A stretch of 64,000 bases of DNA from Argyresthia goedartella (taxonomy: Eukaryota > Arthropoda > Insecta > Lepidoptera > Argyresthiidae), in the NCBI GenBank assembly GCA_949825045.1, contig OX463827.1, positions 5,106,501 through 5,170,500 on the forward strand, in the 5' to 3' direction. Positions 21,779-33,470 of the stretch are shown in pieces (positions within the stretch are counted from its first letter, which is position 1; every line of letters begins with the position of its first letter). The translations under genes and the position numbers were made by a program. The notes under the pieces were generated by a model, which did no database searches, was not told the DNA's origin, and saw nothing but the letters and a program-made list of their open reading frames with translations.

Positions 21779-22371
21779 TTTTAGGGTTCCGTGGAGAAAC
21801 AAGGAACCTTTATAGTTTCGTCATGTCTGTCTGTCCATATGTTACAGCAACTATATTCCGAAACTGTCAAGACTACACAGTTGAAATTTGGTATGTAGAT
21901 GTATTCTATAAACCGCTTTAAGATTTTTATACAAAAAAAAATAAAAAAGGGGGCTCTCCATACATGGAACTGAAACCAAAGCATATTTTTTTCATCAAAC
22001 ATATATGTGAAGGGTGTCTTTAGATAGGTCTTTAAAAATGACGTTGAGGTTTCTGATACCATTTTTCCTCAAAATAAATCGTTAAAGAGACCCTTCCAAA
22101 GTGGAAAAATGTGTGCCCCCACCCCTCTAAATTTTAGAGTAAGAGAGTGAAAAATCTAAATAAAATAATCAGTTTTGAAGATATAACACATTTATTAAAA
22201 ATCTCAAATATAAATTTGTCATTCATACAAACACTATGAAAAACAAGATGATGAAGAATGATAGTGATATTTTGGCTAGGTGTATCCAGTGTTTATTTAT
22301 TTTTCTTCACTTATATTCTAAATTTATTACGGAACCGAATATGCGGAGTCCGACACGCGCTTGGCCGGTTT
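21779..22371 (-). repeat. P-superfamily repeat, long subtype (P4), nested in M
   Basis: On the minus strand it opens aaccggccaagcgcgtgtcg gactccgcatattcgg and ends ccacggaaccctaa. It is longer than P1/P2/P6-P8 and has a different interior. It splits the M repeat. Confidence 0.75.
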
Positions 22372-22690
22372 TTTTAATAAGTTATGTTCATTACAGGTTT
22401 TCTTTGTTCTTATTAATTTCTTTTGTTAGAATTATATTTTGAGACATCTCATTGGCACTTTAAGATACGATGTTATAATTAGATTAGATTATTGGTAGTT
22501 TTTTTTGGAAAATTAAAAAAAACCTGTAGTTTTTCTTGGTGCTATCTTCTCTGACGGGCTTATTTGTGAAGCATTGGTAGAGTTAATAGAGTTTACTTTT
22601 CCTGTGCAAGATTCAGCCAAGAATCACCACTTGAAAGGGAAATTTTCTTTTTCGAACTCAAACCATAATCAGTTATGTAGTCATTAGTGC
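22372..22690 (+). repeat. M-family repeat, 3' half
   Basis: Continues with ataagttatgttcattacag, cctgtgcaagattcagccaa and tcaaaccataatcagtta, in the same order as the reversed intact copy at 36436-36965. Confidence 0.8.
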
Positions 22691-22709
22691 AGATGATCAT
22701 AATTTATTT

Positions 22710-22855
22710 TATCTACACACGTATCATAAACCCTCTTTACTGCGTTCAAAAACCGCACGTTACGATCAGCATTATGTTAAACTACTTGGTAAAAACTCGT
22801 TTCGTATCTGGAAAACTACACATAATGGTCATTATGTGTAGTTTTTCTACCTTTT
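22710..22855 (+). repeat. R-family foldback element, half copy (R1)
   Basis: Opens atctacacacgtatcataaa ccctctttac and ends with a palindrome aactacacataatg/cattatgtgtagtt. It matches, reversed, the right half of R3 (38067-38423). Confidence 0.75.
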
Positions 22856-23065
22856 CTAGTGCTGCCACCTTAGAAGTGCAAGCAAGAAGCACTTCGTCCA
22901 AGATCGCCGAGCGCCGACTTCTGCATACCTATTTCAAACCACGCTGCAGAAATCCATAATCAAGACCCCACCCAAACCAAGACGACATCAAGCAAGCCAT
23001 GACGGACCAGAAGCCAAAAGATTTCAACTGAAGATTTCCCGCATCGAACTCAAGATACCGCAAGA

Positions 23066-23560
23066 ATAATAATAATAATAATAATAAATCTTTATTGCAG
23101 ACCTTAAGTCCATATTACAATAAGTATTACAATACATTACATCATTAAATTAGCATTACATTAATGGACTACCTTATATTAATTATTGTTCACTCTATCA
23201 GCACGTCACAGGCGAAGCAGCTATATCCATGTATTTCCTGTACATGTTTGTATAGTAAAGCCTGGAATATAGTTGCTTGATAATGGTGTTTCCACACCCG
23301 TCAACCCTGGACATGAAGGACGCGATTCTCAGTCTCATGATAGCATTGAACGTGTTCACGCGAGTTTCAGTAAACATCCCTGAAGCGCTGCACGAACGTT
23401 TCAGGCCCATCAGGTGCCTGAAGATGTTATTGTACTGAACACGTATCCCATCGTGAGACTTATGAATAATGAACCGATAGTCAGCCGACTGCTGATTTAT
23501 CAAAATGGAGCTCGCACCAGCAGAAACGAACGCGTCGGCAAATTCACTCACAGCAAGCAG
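23066..23560 (-). mobile_element. Truncated LINE with AAT tail, related to the nested LINE at 52087
   Basis: The left edge is an (aat)n tract at about 23068-23088, the simple tail of a minus-strand LINE. A 117-codon open frame (23198-23551) contains IRVQYNNIFRHLMGLKR and CSASGMFTETRVNTFNAIM, collinear with LRVQYNNSFRMLLRLPR and CSASAMFADARTDGFQAIM at the C-terminus of the LINE at 52151-52504. Only this C-terminal stretch of the reverse-transcriptase protein remains. Confidence 0.8.
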
Positions 23561-24478
23561 TTTTTTTTTTCAAGTTCAAGACATAGGAAGCCGTTCCAGC
23601 CCCCAGAAGAGTATTGAAACATCATCGATATACCTAATCACCCAGGAAGAACATCGCACGAAGTATAATCAAATCACTGAAGAGAGAGAGAGAGAGATAC
23701 ATATATATATAAACGATTGGTGTACAAGATGTGCCCTATGTTGCCAAATCCCAAGGTTATTAGGCACACAAATTTCATCAATCGACAACTTAATATTCAC
23801 TCAAGAGTGAAGAGCACGCACGTACATATGACGTACGAGATCATTGACTGCCTACAGCCAAGGTTACAGATTTAATGCTGACGCTGATTCAGCACAATCA
23901 TCCTTGTATAGGTACGGTCGCAATTATAAACAAACAGTGATTACAACTTCAACGACGTGCGGTGTAAATTGACTCATCGATTCCTGACAAAAAAAAAATG
24001 GGCGGCTGCAGCATCAGACGACTCTCCTGAGGATCTTTTCCAGTTATAGGTTAGGTTAGTTTACTAACCGCGAAGCCCCATTATCCTAGTGTTTTTCTGT
24101 TTTCCAGTTTTAAGTTTATTTTATGTAGTGTGCGGCCAGACACAAGACTCGCCTGTAGGTAAATATTATGTTATTCTTTAAACTTATGTAGAATTCACAT
24201 AACCGTAGTTCCTTTATTTTCCTAATTCGTGTAAGAGTTACCTTTAGATTAAGTTGAACTATGCTCTATTAATGTCTAGTTTTATTTAACAATAACTTTC
24301 CTTATATATAAAAATAGATTAAGTTAAAGTATGCACAATTAAGATCTGGTTTTATGTTTATTAAAATACTACTAGTTATTATTGCAGTTGATATAAGTTT
24401 GTTATGTTATCTAACTTAGATTTTTTTCCATTGTTATAAGTACATTCATTTATTTTTTTCCCTAAAGGGGGGAGTATC
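23561..24478. other. Probable degraded 3' interior of an LTR element
   Basis: No clear protein motif. (ga)n and (at)n microsatellites lie at 23685-23712. Its association with the LTR at 24479 rests only on position and on the purine tract that ends it. Confidence 0.3.
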
Positions 24479-24690
24479 TGTGCCGGTCGAGTATGTTAGT
24501 CATATTTTCACGTAATGTTAAGATAAGTCGACGACCGTCACAGATAAGGTATATTTATATTCATCACGCACTATGTCTTATGCACGTCATTAATAACATG
24601 TACCAACCTAGTATATAAGCTAGGATTTCCTATAATAAAATAATTCTAGTATAGTCTGGTATTTGCGCGCATCTCAAGCCTATTACTTTA
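24479..24690 (+). repeat. LTR of a retrotransposon (3' or solo)
   Basis: Directly preceded by a polypurine tract, aaaggggggag. It starts tgtgccggtcg and includes a TATA-like tatataagctagg and an aataaaataat polyadenylation-like signal about 60 bp before the end. The right edge is blurred by the R2 repeat. No partner LTR is in the window. Confidence 0.6.
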
Positions 24691-24874
24691 CTCCCGAAGA
24701 TGTCGCTCTCCTTATAATTGCCTCTGGCAAACTGACATTCAAATTTCGAACGCCGACGCCCGTCTGCGTGAAGTTGGTACTAAAGAACAAGCTAAACAAT
24801 TGCAGAACCACAATGCCGGTCAAACATGCGGTTCCTGAACACATCAAAGAGAGCTTTTGATATGTGTGTAGATA
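24660..24874 (-). repeat. R-family foldback element, half copy (R2)
   Basis: Contains, reversed, gtgttcaggaaccgcatgtt tgaccggcattg and the end atctacacacatatcaaaag. It adjoins S2 as in the other two composites. Confidence 0.75.
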
Positions 24875-25012
24875 AACTAGTATATGTAACTGTACATAAT
24901 TAGGCATTAAAACTCTCGAGTGATATTATTATGAATCTCGCCTTCGGCTCGTTTCATAAACCAACTCTCGAGTTTTAATGCCCTCTATTATGCAGCAGTC
25001 ACATAAACTACT
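24875..25012. repeat. S-family foldback MITE (S2)
   Basis: Arms ggcattaaaactctcgag (24903) and ctcgagttttaatgcc (ends 24982) flank an inner gaatctcgcc/ggctcgtttc hairpin. The symmetry extends outward to gtaactgt.cataatta and tatgcagcagtcacat. Confidence 0.85.
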
Positions 25013-25465
25013 ATTAAAAAGCATTATTTTGCATATTTGCAATAAATTATTTGAGTTTTTAGTTTCGAAACGAAGCGTGCCACCCCGCGTCGCGCGACTG
25101 CAGTGCAATGTGATGGCGTGTGCCTCTGCCGCGCTGCTGCTGCGCTGCTGCTGCGCTACTGCCACGCTGCTGCCGCGCGACTGCCACCGTAATGTGAAAG
25201 CAGACTTACATTAGCCGCACTGGATGCAGTTCATTCCTATTTGGCTTACAATCGAATCGATGTAATATAGGCAACCAACCAGTCCTCTTGGAAACCATGG
25301 AGGTGCGAACCGGACTTGAGGCAGGAATATCCCCATATTCCTGCGGCAGTCAGGGAACTATTTTACTAGGAATCTCTACAGCATTAGAAAAATGTATACA
25401 TTAGCTTCTAATTGGCTACCTAATAATAACCATAATTTTGCAAAATTTTCCCCGAGAACCATAAA
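25013..25465. other. GC-rich gctgct tract, otherwise nothing
   Basis: 25120-25190 is an imperfect gctgctgctgcgctgctg repeat. The frame running through it (24978-25214) is a by-product of the repeat. Confidence 0.5.
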
Positions 25466-25469
25466 TCTT

Positions 25470-25590
25470 TCAGGGAAAAATACTGCGGTAGCTTAGGTGA
25501 AGACTAAAGAGGGCGACCGTAGCAAAGCCCCCGAATAGAGTTCGTGTTAGTTTGACATGTATATCACAAAAAAACATTAGATAGTACTGA
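25470..25590 (-). repeat. A-family hairpin element, degraded (A3)
   Basis: aaaatactgcggtagcttag gtgaag and aaagcccccgaatag retain the core order, but the stem is disrupted. Confidence 0.65.
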
Positions 25591-25879
25591 ATAAAAACGC
25601 TTTTAAAAAGGCATGTTTGATCAAATTCAACCCTTTTGACCATTTTATGAAATGGTCGGCCAGATCATGAAACGGTTGGCGAATTCTTGAAATGACCATT
25701 TATATGGCTACAACAGAGATACAAATTATAATCTCCATTTTTATTTGTCTGGTTTCCATCGTTTTAGGCAATAAAGTAAACTATTTTTGTCAACAAAAAC
25801 GAAGTACGCACGAGTATTTGTCGCCGTCGTTGTAGTATTTACTAAGTGTATGTTCACAGTATATCCTAGTGTTGGGCCA

Positions 25880-25902
25880 GTGGGAGTGCAGTACACTCCC
25901 AC
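25880..25902. repeat. Perfect 9-bp stem hairpin
   Basis: gtgggagtg, loop cagta, cactcccac. Isolated; probably incidental or a MITE scrap. Confidence 0.6.
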
Positions 25903-27045
25903 CTCCACACCATTGCTGTTGGTTGCACTTTACAAATATTGTTTATCCGACAAAATGGCTGCCAACTACCGAAACACTAGCATTATTTCCATAATTTCCC
26001 TCGCGTACACCGCCATTCCCAGAAGCCTTTGGAACACCAATACGACCCTTATCTATCAAGCTGTAGAGGCGAAGTTCCCGTGAGGTGTTTGCCAATACAG
26101 TTGGTGGGAGTAACAAGAGAAATAGAACGCCAGCTCAATTTTAGACAATATCAGTAATGCGTTGTGGATATCTTGATAAGTGAAAAGAGAAGTATTGGTC
26201 TCTCACGAAGGCTCGGCCTTTCGCTATCTTGTTTAGAGTTTCATGTTACTTATTGTAAGGGCTTTTGGAATAAATTTTTAAATTATATTGTCATTGTATG
26301 TGGGATAACAAGTCTGTTTGGAAATCGCGTGCATATCACGCCTGAAATGGGCAATCTTGTTCTTACATAAATCCTTGTAGCATTCTACATACTTTAACCT
26401 TAGCCCGGGTTGCGTCAAGACGTTTACCCATATTTAACTCAGGTTAACTCAATGATGATAATACAATCTAACGAGTCAAATGATCAATTTTCGAGTTAAC
26501 ACCAGATTAATGTTTCCAGCATACTGCGCCTGATAGTAAATCTATCTTGAAATATCAATTTTAGTCACAACATTCATAAACGTACCACAGAAAATCTAAC
26601 CGGTACTACAATTGTAACCCTCCATGAATCCCTGTAGAATGCATGTTTCTACTCTATATACGCGGTCTAGTACATTGACAAATAACAGAACCGCAGCAGC
26701 CACAGTCTTTGGCGATAAATTACTCACTCTATTCATGACTTTTTACTTTTTCACAGCCGCAGCATAAAGCCAAGGAGCTGAGATGTAATTTCGCAGTCAG
26801 ATTTTCACTTTAGTGTTTCCAGTTGAACTGCAGATTCTGCTTTTAGACTTTGTGCCGAACCTTGACTGTTTCTTTGGGTAGATTAAGCAAGAAACGACGA
26901 TTGATAGGATGTTGTGAAATTGTATGGGGCGGTAAAATATGTGTGGAATAACCATTTTCCCACGACTTTGCGCGAGCTAAGCTAGTAGGTTATAGGATGT
27001 TCGGAGATCTCACACGGTGTCACTTTTGTCAATACCTCAGCACAA
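25903..27045. other. No supported feature
   Basis: The 98-codon frame (25787-26083) shows no recognised family motif. No repeat family of this window is present. Confidence 0.35.
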
Positions 27046-27475
27046 CACTGTTGCTTACGAGCACTCGTTTAGGTTAAGGGCAATACGTTTGTGGAATGCA
27101 CTTCCTTGCGCTATTAGGGATTGCAAATCCTTGGTCACTTTCAAGAAAAAATTGAAACAGCATCTCCTCTCTTCCGAATAGTGGGTATCTCATAGTATTT
27201 ATGTATATCTATGTATTTATTGTATTCTATTTATTTATTTTATAGTAGTTACGTAGGGTGTATTGTGATTTATTTGATAGTATATTGATTTTATTTATTT
27301 CTTTTAACTCTTAATTGTACACTAGGACTACCTCTCTATATTTTATTTTTCTCTGTTCTTGACAGGTTAGCTGTCAGAAATTTCTTTTTAGAAATAAGCT
27401 CACCTTTGCATACTGTTTCTGTTATAATTTCCACTGTGTTTTTTGTGCAATAAAGGATTATTATTATTATTATGT
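27046..27475 (+). mobile_element. K-family LINE, C-terminal codons and 3' tail (K3)
   Basis: The coding remnant reads RLWNALPCAIRDC and FKKKLKQHLLSSE before a stop at about 27181, matching RLWNALPCAIRDS and FKNRVKEHFLSLL of K7. The untranslated tail has the family hairpin (agaaatttctttttagaaat aagctc) and ends gtgcaataaagga(tta)n. Confidence 0.85.
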
Positions 27476-27499
27476 TCTAAGGAAATTATCTACAGGCTA

Positions 27500-27570
27500 A
27501 TCTCTACATGCTACGATGCGTAGCAACATTGCGTAGCTGCTACGGCGCGTAGTAGCTACAAACATCTTAT
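27500..27570. repeat. Degenerate gcgtagc palindromic repeat
   Basis: Successive tacgatgcgtagca, ttgcgtagctgctac and ggcgcgtagtagctac units. Short and self-complementary. Confidence 0.5.
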
Positions 27571-27611
27571 GCGAAGTTCAATACTTCTAGACTTACTTGT
27601 AGTCTAGGTAC

Positions 27612-27825
27612 TTGACGACCTCTGTTGCTCTGCGGTAGTGGCTCTGCCTGCAATGCGAGAGGTCCCGGGTACTGATGACCGGATCCCCGGCTGGGGATAA
27701 AGAAAAACAAACCCCAGGTCTTCGATGTTTATATGTGTGATGTCGCTGTTTCTGGTTCCCACGACAAAGGCTATCCTAGTGTGGGGCTAGAAGCAATGTA
27801 TGTGCCTGCACATAAACGTTTACTT
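27612..27825 (+). repeat. tRNA-derived SINE, first type, near full length
   Basis: The head (ctctgcggtagtggctctgc, aggtcccgggtactgatgac) is a decayed tRNA-like A/B-box region. The body has ccccaggtcttcgatgttta and gtcgctgtttctggttccca. The tail is ctagtgtggggctagaagca atgtatgtgcctg. It is the best reference copy for the fragments elsewhere in the window. Confidence 0.8.
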
Positions 27826-29355
27826 TTATGTGTTTTGGGTTTAAAAATTGTGTAAAAACACAGAAATTCACATAAGAAGTTCCAAATTAAATAAATTATT
27901 GCATGTAATGATTTTAGATTCAGAAACACATAAACTCACAATTTGCTTGTTTAATATAGGTACCAAGTGCAATTGGCGTTATTAACCTACAAGCATGCAT
28001 CAAAGCTTACAGCTATATCTCTGTTTAGCGACAAGGCTTTGAGGCATATATACCGCGATATATTATAGTTAACATATCAGTTATCCCTGGGGAGTATTAA
28101 GCTAAATTATGTGCCATTATGGCCGGCAATTAGCCGACGCTCGGATTACGTTACTTTGAACTACCCTCGTAAATATATCTAACTACGAAACTACAAGAGG
28201 TGTAACTTTACATACAACGTGTACCAATTGATCTAAAGGAATTATTCTTTATCAGAGTAGGTAAGAGATATCAGGCTTTGAGTGAAAGCCATAAGAACTA
28301 TAAATAATTTTGCAAAGTGGGTGAAGCTCTCTAACAATCTAGAGTTCACGAGTTCAGATATCAGCCGAGAAAAGAAAACCTCGAGTCTAGGATATTTATT
28401 TGTTTAGCGACTTTTTGAGTCATCGGGAAATAGGAGAAGTCAGGAAACAAACCATTCAAGACCGTGCTTTTACAGGATTAAACAGAATAGCATCGAACCG
28501 ATTAAGATACATACTTCAACCGGTAGTATAGGTAAACCTACTCTAACCAGTTTTTTAATACGATATCCGACATGAATACAAACTAATTCCCAACAAGAAT
28601 GCTCAATTCCTCCAGCGCCTGGCAGAATAGAAAATGAAACCCACTGGCTTTCTTTCTCCCATCAATTGTCTTCAATTCGCAAGCTATTATTTCTCGGGTT
28701 CGCTTACAGCATACTAAAGAGCGTCGTCTCTATAAAACGGAATGGCCTATAGACTCGGACGGACCAACAGAATTCTCCTTATCAAGTGTCCTAATGACTC
28801 GATTTGAATTCAGTCGTGGCGACGTTTGATAATAAAATTCATCTCGAAACGGTTGAGAGGGCAAAAATTAATATTTGGACTGACGCGGACTGGTTGTACT
28901 GCAGTTGCGTTACTTGTTCTGCGGTCCGTTTAGTTTAGAGCTGTCAGTAATTTTAGCATGCTAAATTGATCTCATTTTATAAAAATAAATTTTATATAAT
29001 ATCCTTAACTTTATAACTTTAAATTTTACTATAAATTTAAATTAAGTCAAATATTTTAACTGTATGAACATGCTTACAGAACATTTTTTTGTTATACAAA
29101 TATTGTTGCATATAAGTAGGAAGGAGCGTACGTTACTTATCCCAAAACACAGGGGAAAACTCTACTTTGGGGAGTAACGACTCTCATATTGTCTGTACAA
29201 ATGTAAGACAACACCGTTCCAATATTACCGAATAAATTTATTTATTTTATATTGATTTTATTTGTTTATTTTGTCATTGAGTCCATTTGAGTTAGATATG
29301 GATATACTATTAATAATTCATTAATATTTTTATTCGATTTAAAAAATGAAACAAT
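27826..29355. other. No supported feature
   Basis: No frame above background and no window-wide repeat. AT-rich, with a very AT-rich stretch around 28980-29050. Confidence 0.4.
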
Positions 29356-29359
29356 TTCT

Positions 29360-29465
29360 AAAAGACATCTAAAAATGAATCTTTGAGAGTTTATTTGCTT
29401 CTGCTCCCACAGTGGTCCAACGTGGAAGAGCGGCAATCAAATACTTGGCTTATTTGTAAATATCA
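29360..29465 (+). mobile_element. J-family LINE 3' fragment (J2)
   Basis: gacatctaaaaatgaatctt and gctcccacagtggtccaacg tggaagagcgg match the 3' untranslated region of J1. No coding part. Confidence 0.7.
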
Positions 29466-29584
29466 TCAGTCATAGAGAACTTTAAATCTTGAATATTTAA
29501 AGGAACCTCTGAAGATGTAATTGCTCATGATAAACTAGTGGCACTGTGAGCTGTAGACCTCGCGAGTGACACTGTCTTTTAATA

Positions 29585-29690
29585 ACACACACAAACTTAT
29601 GAATGCACATGGTTACGTACAAGGACTATGAAAGTAGCCGCACCAGTAACTTTGTAAACTACATTTTGCGGTCTTAAAGCCAAACTATTG
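29585..29690 (-). repeat. P-family fragment (P5)
   Basis: cacacacaaacttatgaatg cacatggttacg and agtaactttgtaaac match the middle of P8. Confidence 0.7.
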
Positions 29691-30779
29691 ACTTTTCACT
29701 AAAATTTTGTTACTCACACGGTCTTTACGAATCCAACGAAACCTCATTTGCTAAAATCCGTGAACCTGTTTGGACTGTAGCGATTTTTTGAAATTTTAAA
29801 ACACCTACATCTCCGCCATATAAAAAAAAATGGAATCGACAAAAAAGACTATTTAATTATCGCACCTGCTCACAAAAATCACGAGAATCTGTTGAGGAAT
29901 GCGGCCTATGGAGGAGATCATCCGGGCACACATCCGGACATACGAAAGCATTTTTGCCCAATCCTGAACGGAGACGCTTCGCTCGCTCGGTTAAAAACTT
30001 ATCTCTTTGGTCAGCTAAGGATATCTCCTGCGAGAGAATCAAGCGAATTGACCAAGTACCATTAAAAATTCAGACAATAAACCTTATTTAGTCCTTGATA
30101 AAATGATTACCTTCAAAACACTTTTGATAAAACAAAGCTAAGAACCATCGCAGTGAAGTCAATTACAAATTTAAAAAAACTTCATAACTTTTAGATATTT
30201 TGATTAACTATTTTTCGACACAAAAATCATGCCAACATTCCTTGGAGAACTCCTGAACTAACACGTTTTAGGTAAAATAATAACTATTAGATTATTTATT
30301 TTTTCATATAGTTCCCAAGAACAATATAAGTTTTTCAAACATTACATTTATAGCCAAGGGACTGTTTAATAACATTTATTTTTTCTGGATTCAGAAAGTG
30401 TCTCAAACTGCTCGAATAACTTTTTAAAGATGGGCATTTGAGCTATAGAATCGCCTTAATTATGTCTACCTGAGAGACTACTGTGAGTACTACTAGGCTA
30501 CGGTGCCACAGACAGTCAGACAGATGCTCCTAACCTAAAACTCCTCTTTCATCGGGGTTTAAAAAAACAAGAATAGCATCGTCTCTTCAGCATTATATCC
30601 GCGAGCATGCAAAGCGGCGGAGAATTGAAGCGGCGTACAAAATGAATTACTGCAAATTAAAATTGTTTAGTTATGCAATGTTTGTGATTTTTTTTTCGGT
30701 TAATTACGTGAAGATGGTGTTTAGAAGAGAGAAAAAACTTATTTACGTAAATTAAGCAGGATTCGTAAATTATACGGAC
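29691..30779. other. No gene
   Basis: Minus-strand 61-codon frame at 29857-30042 lacks a motif. A P-like scrap (acagtcagacagatgctcct) lies near 30512. Confidence 0.35.
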
Positions 30780-31015
30780 CTTCTAACGGTGCTGGAAAAC
30801 ATCGAGAGGGGACCTTCAATGTCCATAACTGAGGTGATGGGCCAGCTCCCTTTCACGAAAAATGGAGTGTTGAATAACTGTCCAAACGTGGACAACAATA
30901 GTGTTATGTTGTGTCTTAAGAACAATGCGTCAGTTATAATGGTGGTGGAAAACATCGTGAGGAAACCTTTTTTACATGGACATTCATACCCGGCGGCGAT
31001 GGGCTAGCCCATGCA
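30780..31015. repeat. Dispersed-repeat-like segment with internal duplication
   Basis: gctggaaaacatcgagaggg gacctt near 30791 is echoed by ggtggaaaacatcgtgagga aacctt near 30944. The second resembles a common lepidopteran LINE-derived repeat. The open frame 30789-31007 follows from the lack of stops and has no known domain. Confidence 0.35.
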
Positions 31016-31040
31016 AAACGGATTACTTTCTGAACTTATT

Positions 31041-31186
31041 CGGCCTTACTAATAAAAAAAGTTATTCACGGTTTAACTTATACAGTGTTTTGTCTTGCTT
31101 TGACATTTGATATTTACTCGACGTATGAAAAGGACAAAACACTGAATAAGTTAAACCGTGAATAACTTTGTTTATTAGTAAGGCCG
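31041..31186. repeat. 146-bp foldback MITE
   Basis: Arms of about 55 bp: cggccttactaataaa...gttattcacggtttaacttat...cagtgttttgtc, inverted on the right with only a few differences. The loop is about 37 bp. Confidence 0.9.
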
Positions 31187-31217
31187 ACTATGTCTTTGCC
31201 ACCCAGCTGGAAAATAA

Positions 31218-31308
31218 CTTGACATGACAATGTTCAAGATTACTTTGATGATGGGACTATATGGGGTTAATCTCTAAGTTAACACAGAACTCGCTGTTAA
31301 TAATTTTG
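31218..31308 (+). mobile_element. J-family LINE fragment, plus orientation (J3a)
   Basis: acaatgttcaagattacttt and tatggggttaatct...aacacagaactcgctgttaa correspond to the end of the coding region and start of the untranslated region of J5. Confidence 0.65.
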
Positions 31309-31309
31309 T

Positions 31310-31520
31310 TAAAAACTTCAAATTTCTTTATTAATGTACAAATACTTGGTAAACGTCATTTTTTGCCGCTTCTCTACATTGGACCACTGCAAGGGTGCAA
31401 AGACTCCCACAGATTGATTTTAGATCTCGTGGGTTGTATTTAATTAATACTAATATTGCAATATTAATCATTATAATTAATAAGTAGGAACAAATAATTC
31501 CAAAAATATTGGCATCAAGT
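31310..31520 (-). mobile_element. J-family LINE fragment, minus orientation (J3b)
   Basis: tttctttattaatgtacaaa, cttctctacattggaccact and ctcccacagattgatttta are the reversed 3' untranslated region. It directly abuts J3a in the opposite orientation. Confidence 0.75.
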
Positions 31521-31543
31521 TCTATGCTGTGTAATTAATTATA

Positions 31544-31955
31544 CAGGGTGTTAACGGGGTCATGATTCAAACCTATCGGTCCTAACTCGAAGAATTAATG
31601 CGATTTCAAGTATAGGTCAATTTTTTTAAAAATTACAGCCTTTTTTAAACTAATCAACAATTTATTTATCCCAGTTAATAACTCAGATTATGGTTACCCT
31701 ATTAATTCATGATAAAACCTTTTTAATAAACAAATGATTAGATGAGTAAGTAGTAGGTAATTGTCAACCGTCACGTCATAAGAAAGTCAAATACGTAGGG
31801 TGACCATAATAATTAATAAATAGGGAATCATTTTTAGTTTTTTTTTACCTGCGAAAAAAGTGCTAATTTATGCACTCCAATCTACAGCGTTGTATTCCTA
31901 ATTAAGTGCCAAGTCTATTTTCTCTTTCTTGCTACACGACCCCGTTAACACCTTG
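31544..31955. mobile_element. 412-bp non-autonomous Tc1/mariner-like MITE
   Basis: Left end CAGGGTGTTAACGGGGTC; right end, read inward, CAAGGTGTTAACGGGGTC. TA flanks both ends (31542-31543, 31956-31957). The interior is AT-rich and itself partly symmetrical (tggttaccctattaatt and aggg tgaccataataatt). No transposase. Confidence 0.8.
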
Positions 31956-32087
31956 TATATTGTTGCACAGCATTGCAAATACCACGAGATGAGGCGAAGC
32001 GATGTAATATAAAGAGAACATTAATCGATGTTTCTTCGACACTTTTTTTTACATTTAATAGATTATAAAGGATAACAAGATTTACGA

Positions 32088-32497
32088 AAAACCGGCCAAG
32101 TGCGAGTCTAACTCGCGCATGAAGGGTTCCGTACCACCGTACAATGGTAGGGATGGTGTGAACTGAATAGATTGGATTTAACATAGCAAAATTATGTTTA
32201 CAAAGTTATTGGTGCTATGTATACACTCCATGTAAGTAATCAGGTGCATTCATAAGTCCATATGTGGTATCGAAAGAATTGTTGTATGGGAGCCCCTTTA
32301 ATATGAGTTTATTCTATTTTTTTGTTTTTTATGATATAGCGGCGACAGAAATACATCATCTGTGAAAATTTCATCTGTCTAACTATCATGGTTTATGAGA
32401 TACAGCCTGGTTCGTCAGACAGACGGACGGACGGACGGACAGCGGAAGCTTAGTAATAGGGTCCCGTTTGGTACCCTTAGGGTACGGAACCCTAAAA
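32088..32497 (+). repeat. P-family repeat, full length (P6)
   Basis: Opens aaaccggccaagtgcgagtc, with gaagggttccgtaccaccgt and a (gacg)n microsatellite near 32420, and ends ggtacggaaccctaaaa. The ends are mutually complementary. About 410 bp. Confidence 0.9.
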
Positions 32498-32678
32498 CCA
32501 AGTGATTTTCAATTCTGTTATTTATTTTTTTTTACATTCCAAGATTAGCGCCAAGCGCCAACTTGAAGTATGTTGACTTAAACAAAGGCGATCGAATTAC
32601 AATCGTTACTCCCAGCGTCATCTTTGGATATGAATTGTATTTTATTGCCTATTTTCTTAAGGCTAATATTGAATCTCT

Positions 32679-32939
32679 CATCAAAAATACTGATTTTCAC
32701 AGCAAAAAAGGATCAGCAAAAACACTTTTTATGTTTTAAGTATTTTTGTTGTTCTTACATGTTCAACCTAATACGAAGGATAAAGAGAGTTTCGCTTCGC
32801 TCACCCCCTTTATCCTTTACCTAAGCTACCGCAGTATTTTGGCCTGATATTTGCTGTGAAAATTAGTATATTTGCTGTGAAAATCAGTATATTTGCTGTG
32901 CATTTTTGATGTGCAGTTAAATATTTCCCTTTTCTTAGA
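32679..32939 (+). repeat. A-family hairpin element, short version (A4)
   Basis: TIR-like ends tcatcaaaaatactgatttt cacagc and, inverted, gctgtgaaaatcagta; the last block is triplicated near 32850-32900. The core hairpin ggataaag/ctttatcc lies at about 32777-32815. Confidence 0.85.
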
Positions 32940-32994
32940 TCATATTTTAACAATTAATTACAGGTTTATAAAATAATTAAATTCTTGCAACGAG

Positions 32995-33470
32995 CCCTTT
33001 TATTTGACATGTCATACGTTTATTTAAAAAAAAAACTCTTTTGCCCGTGTCTCCCTATTTAATCCATACATTTCTCAGTATTTTTCCAGTAATATCTTTT
33101 ATAATATATTTTTAAAATCTTAGGATCAATAGCTTCGGAGATAACATGGGAATGGTATTTTTCGTCAATAATCTTATCATTTTTTTAACAAACTGTTTAA
33201 GGTTTATGAAAAAACATTTGAGATCCTCCCAACAAACCCTTTCATAAGACATGTCACATGATACGTACTTTTTTTTCTGATTCGCCCCCCAGCACTGTAT
33301 TTAAACCATACATTTGTCATATTTTTTTCTGTAATATTTAAGTAAAGACTATGTAAATTCTCAAATTTTTAAGACCAATAGTTTCGGGGATTAGAGGCGG
33401 AGGAATTGTTTTTCTTCTTTTTCTTATTTTTTTAAACTATTTCAAGCCACACATAGACAAACGTTTGAAA
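32995..33470. repeat. Two tandem units of about 242 bp
   Basis: gacatgtca occurs at 33006 and 33248. Both units then carry in order aatccatacattt / aaaccatacattt, cagtaatat / tgtaatat, and accaatag-like gatcaatagcttcgg / gaccaatagtttcgg. The similarity is imperfect, so the duplication is old. Confidence 0.7.

Noticed and set aside
24978..25214. Ala/Leu-rich frame through the gctgct tract
   Set aside because: Explained by the triplet-like repeat; the reverse strand is equally open.
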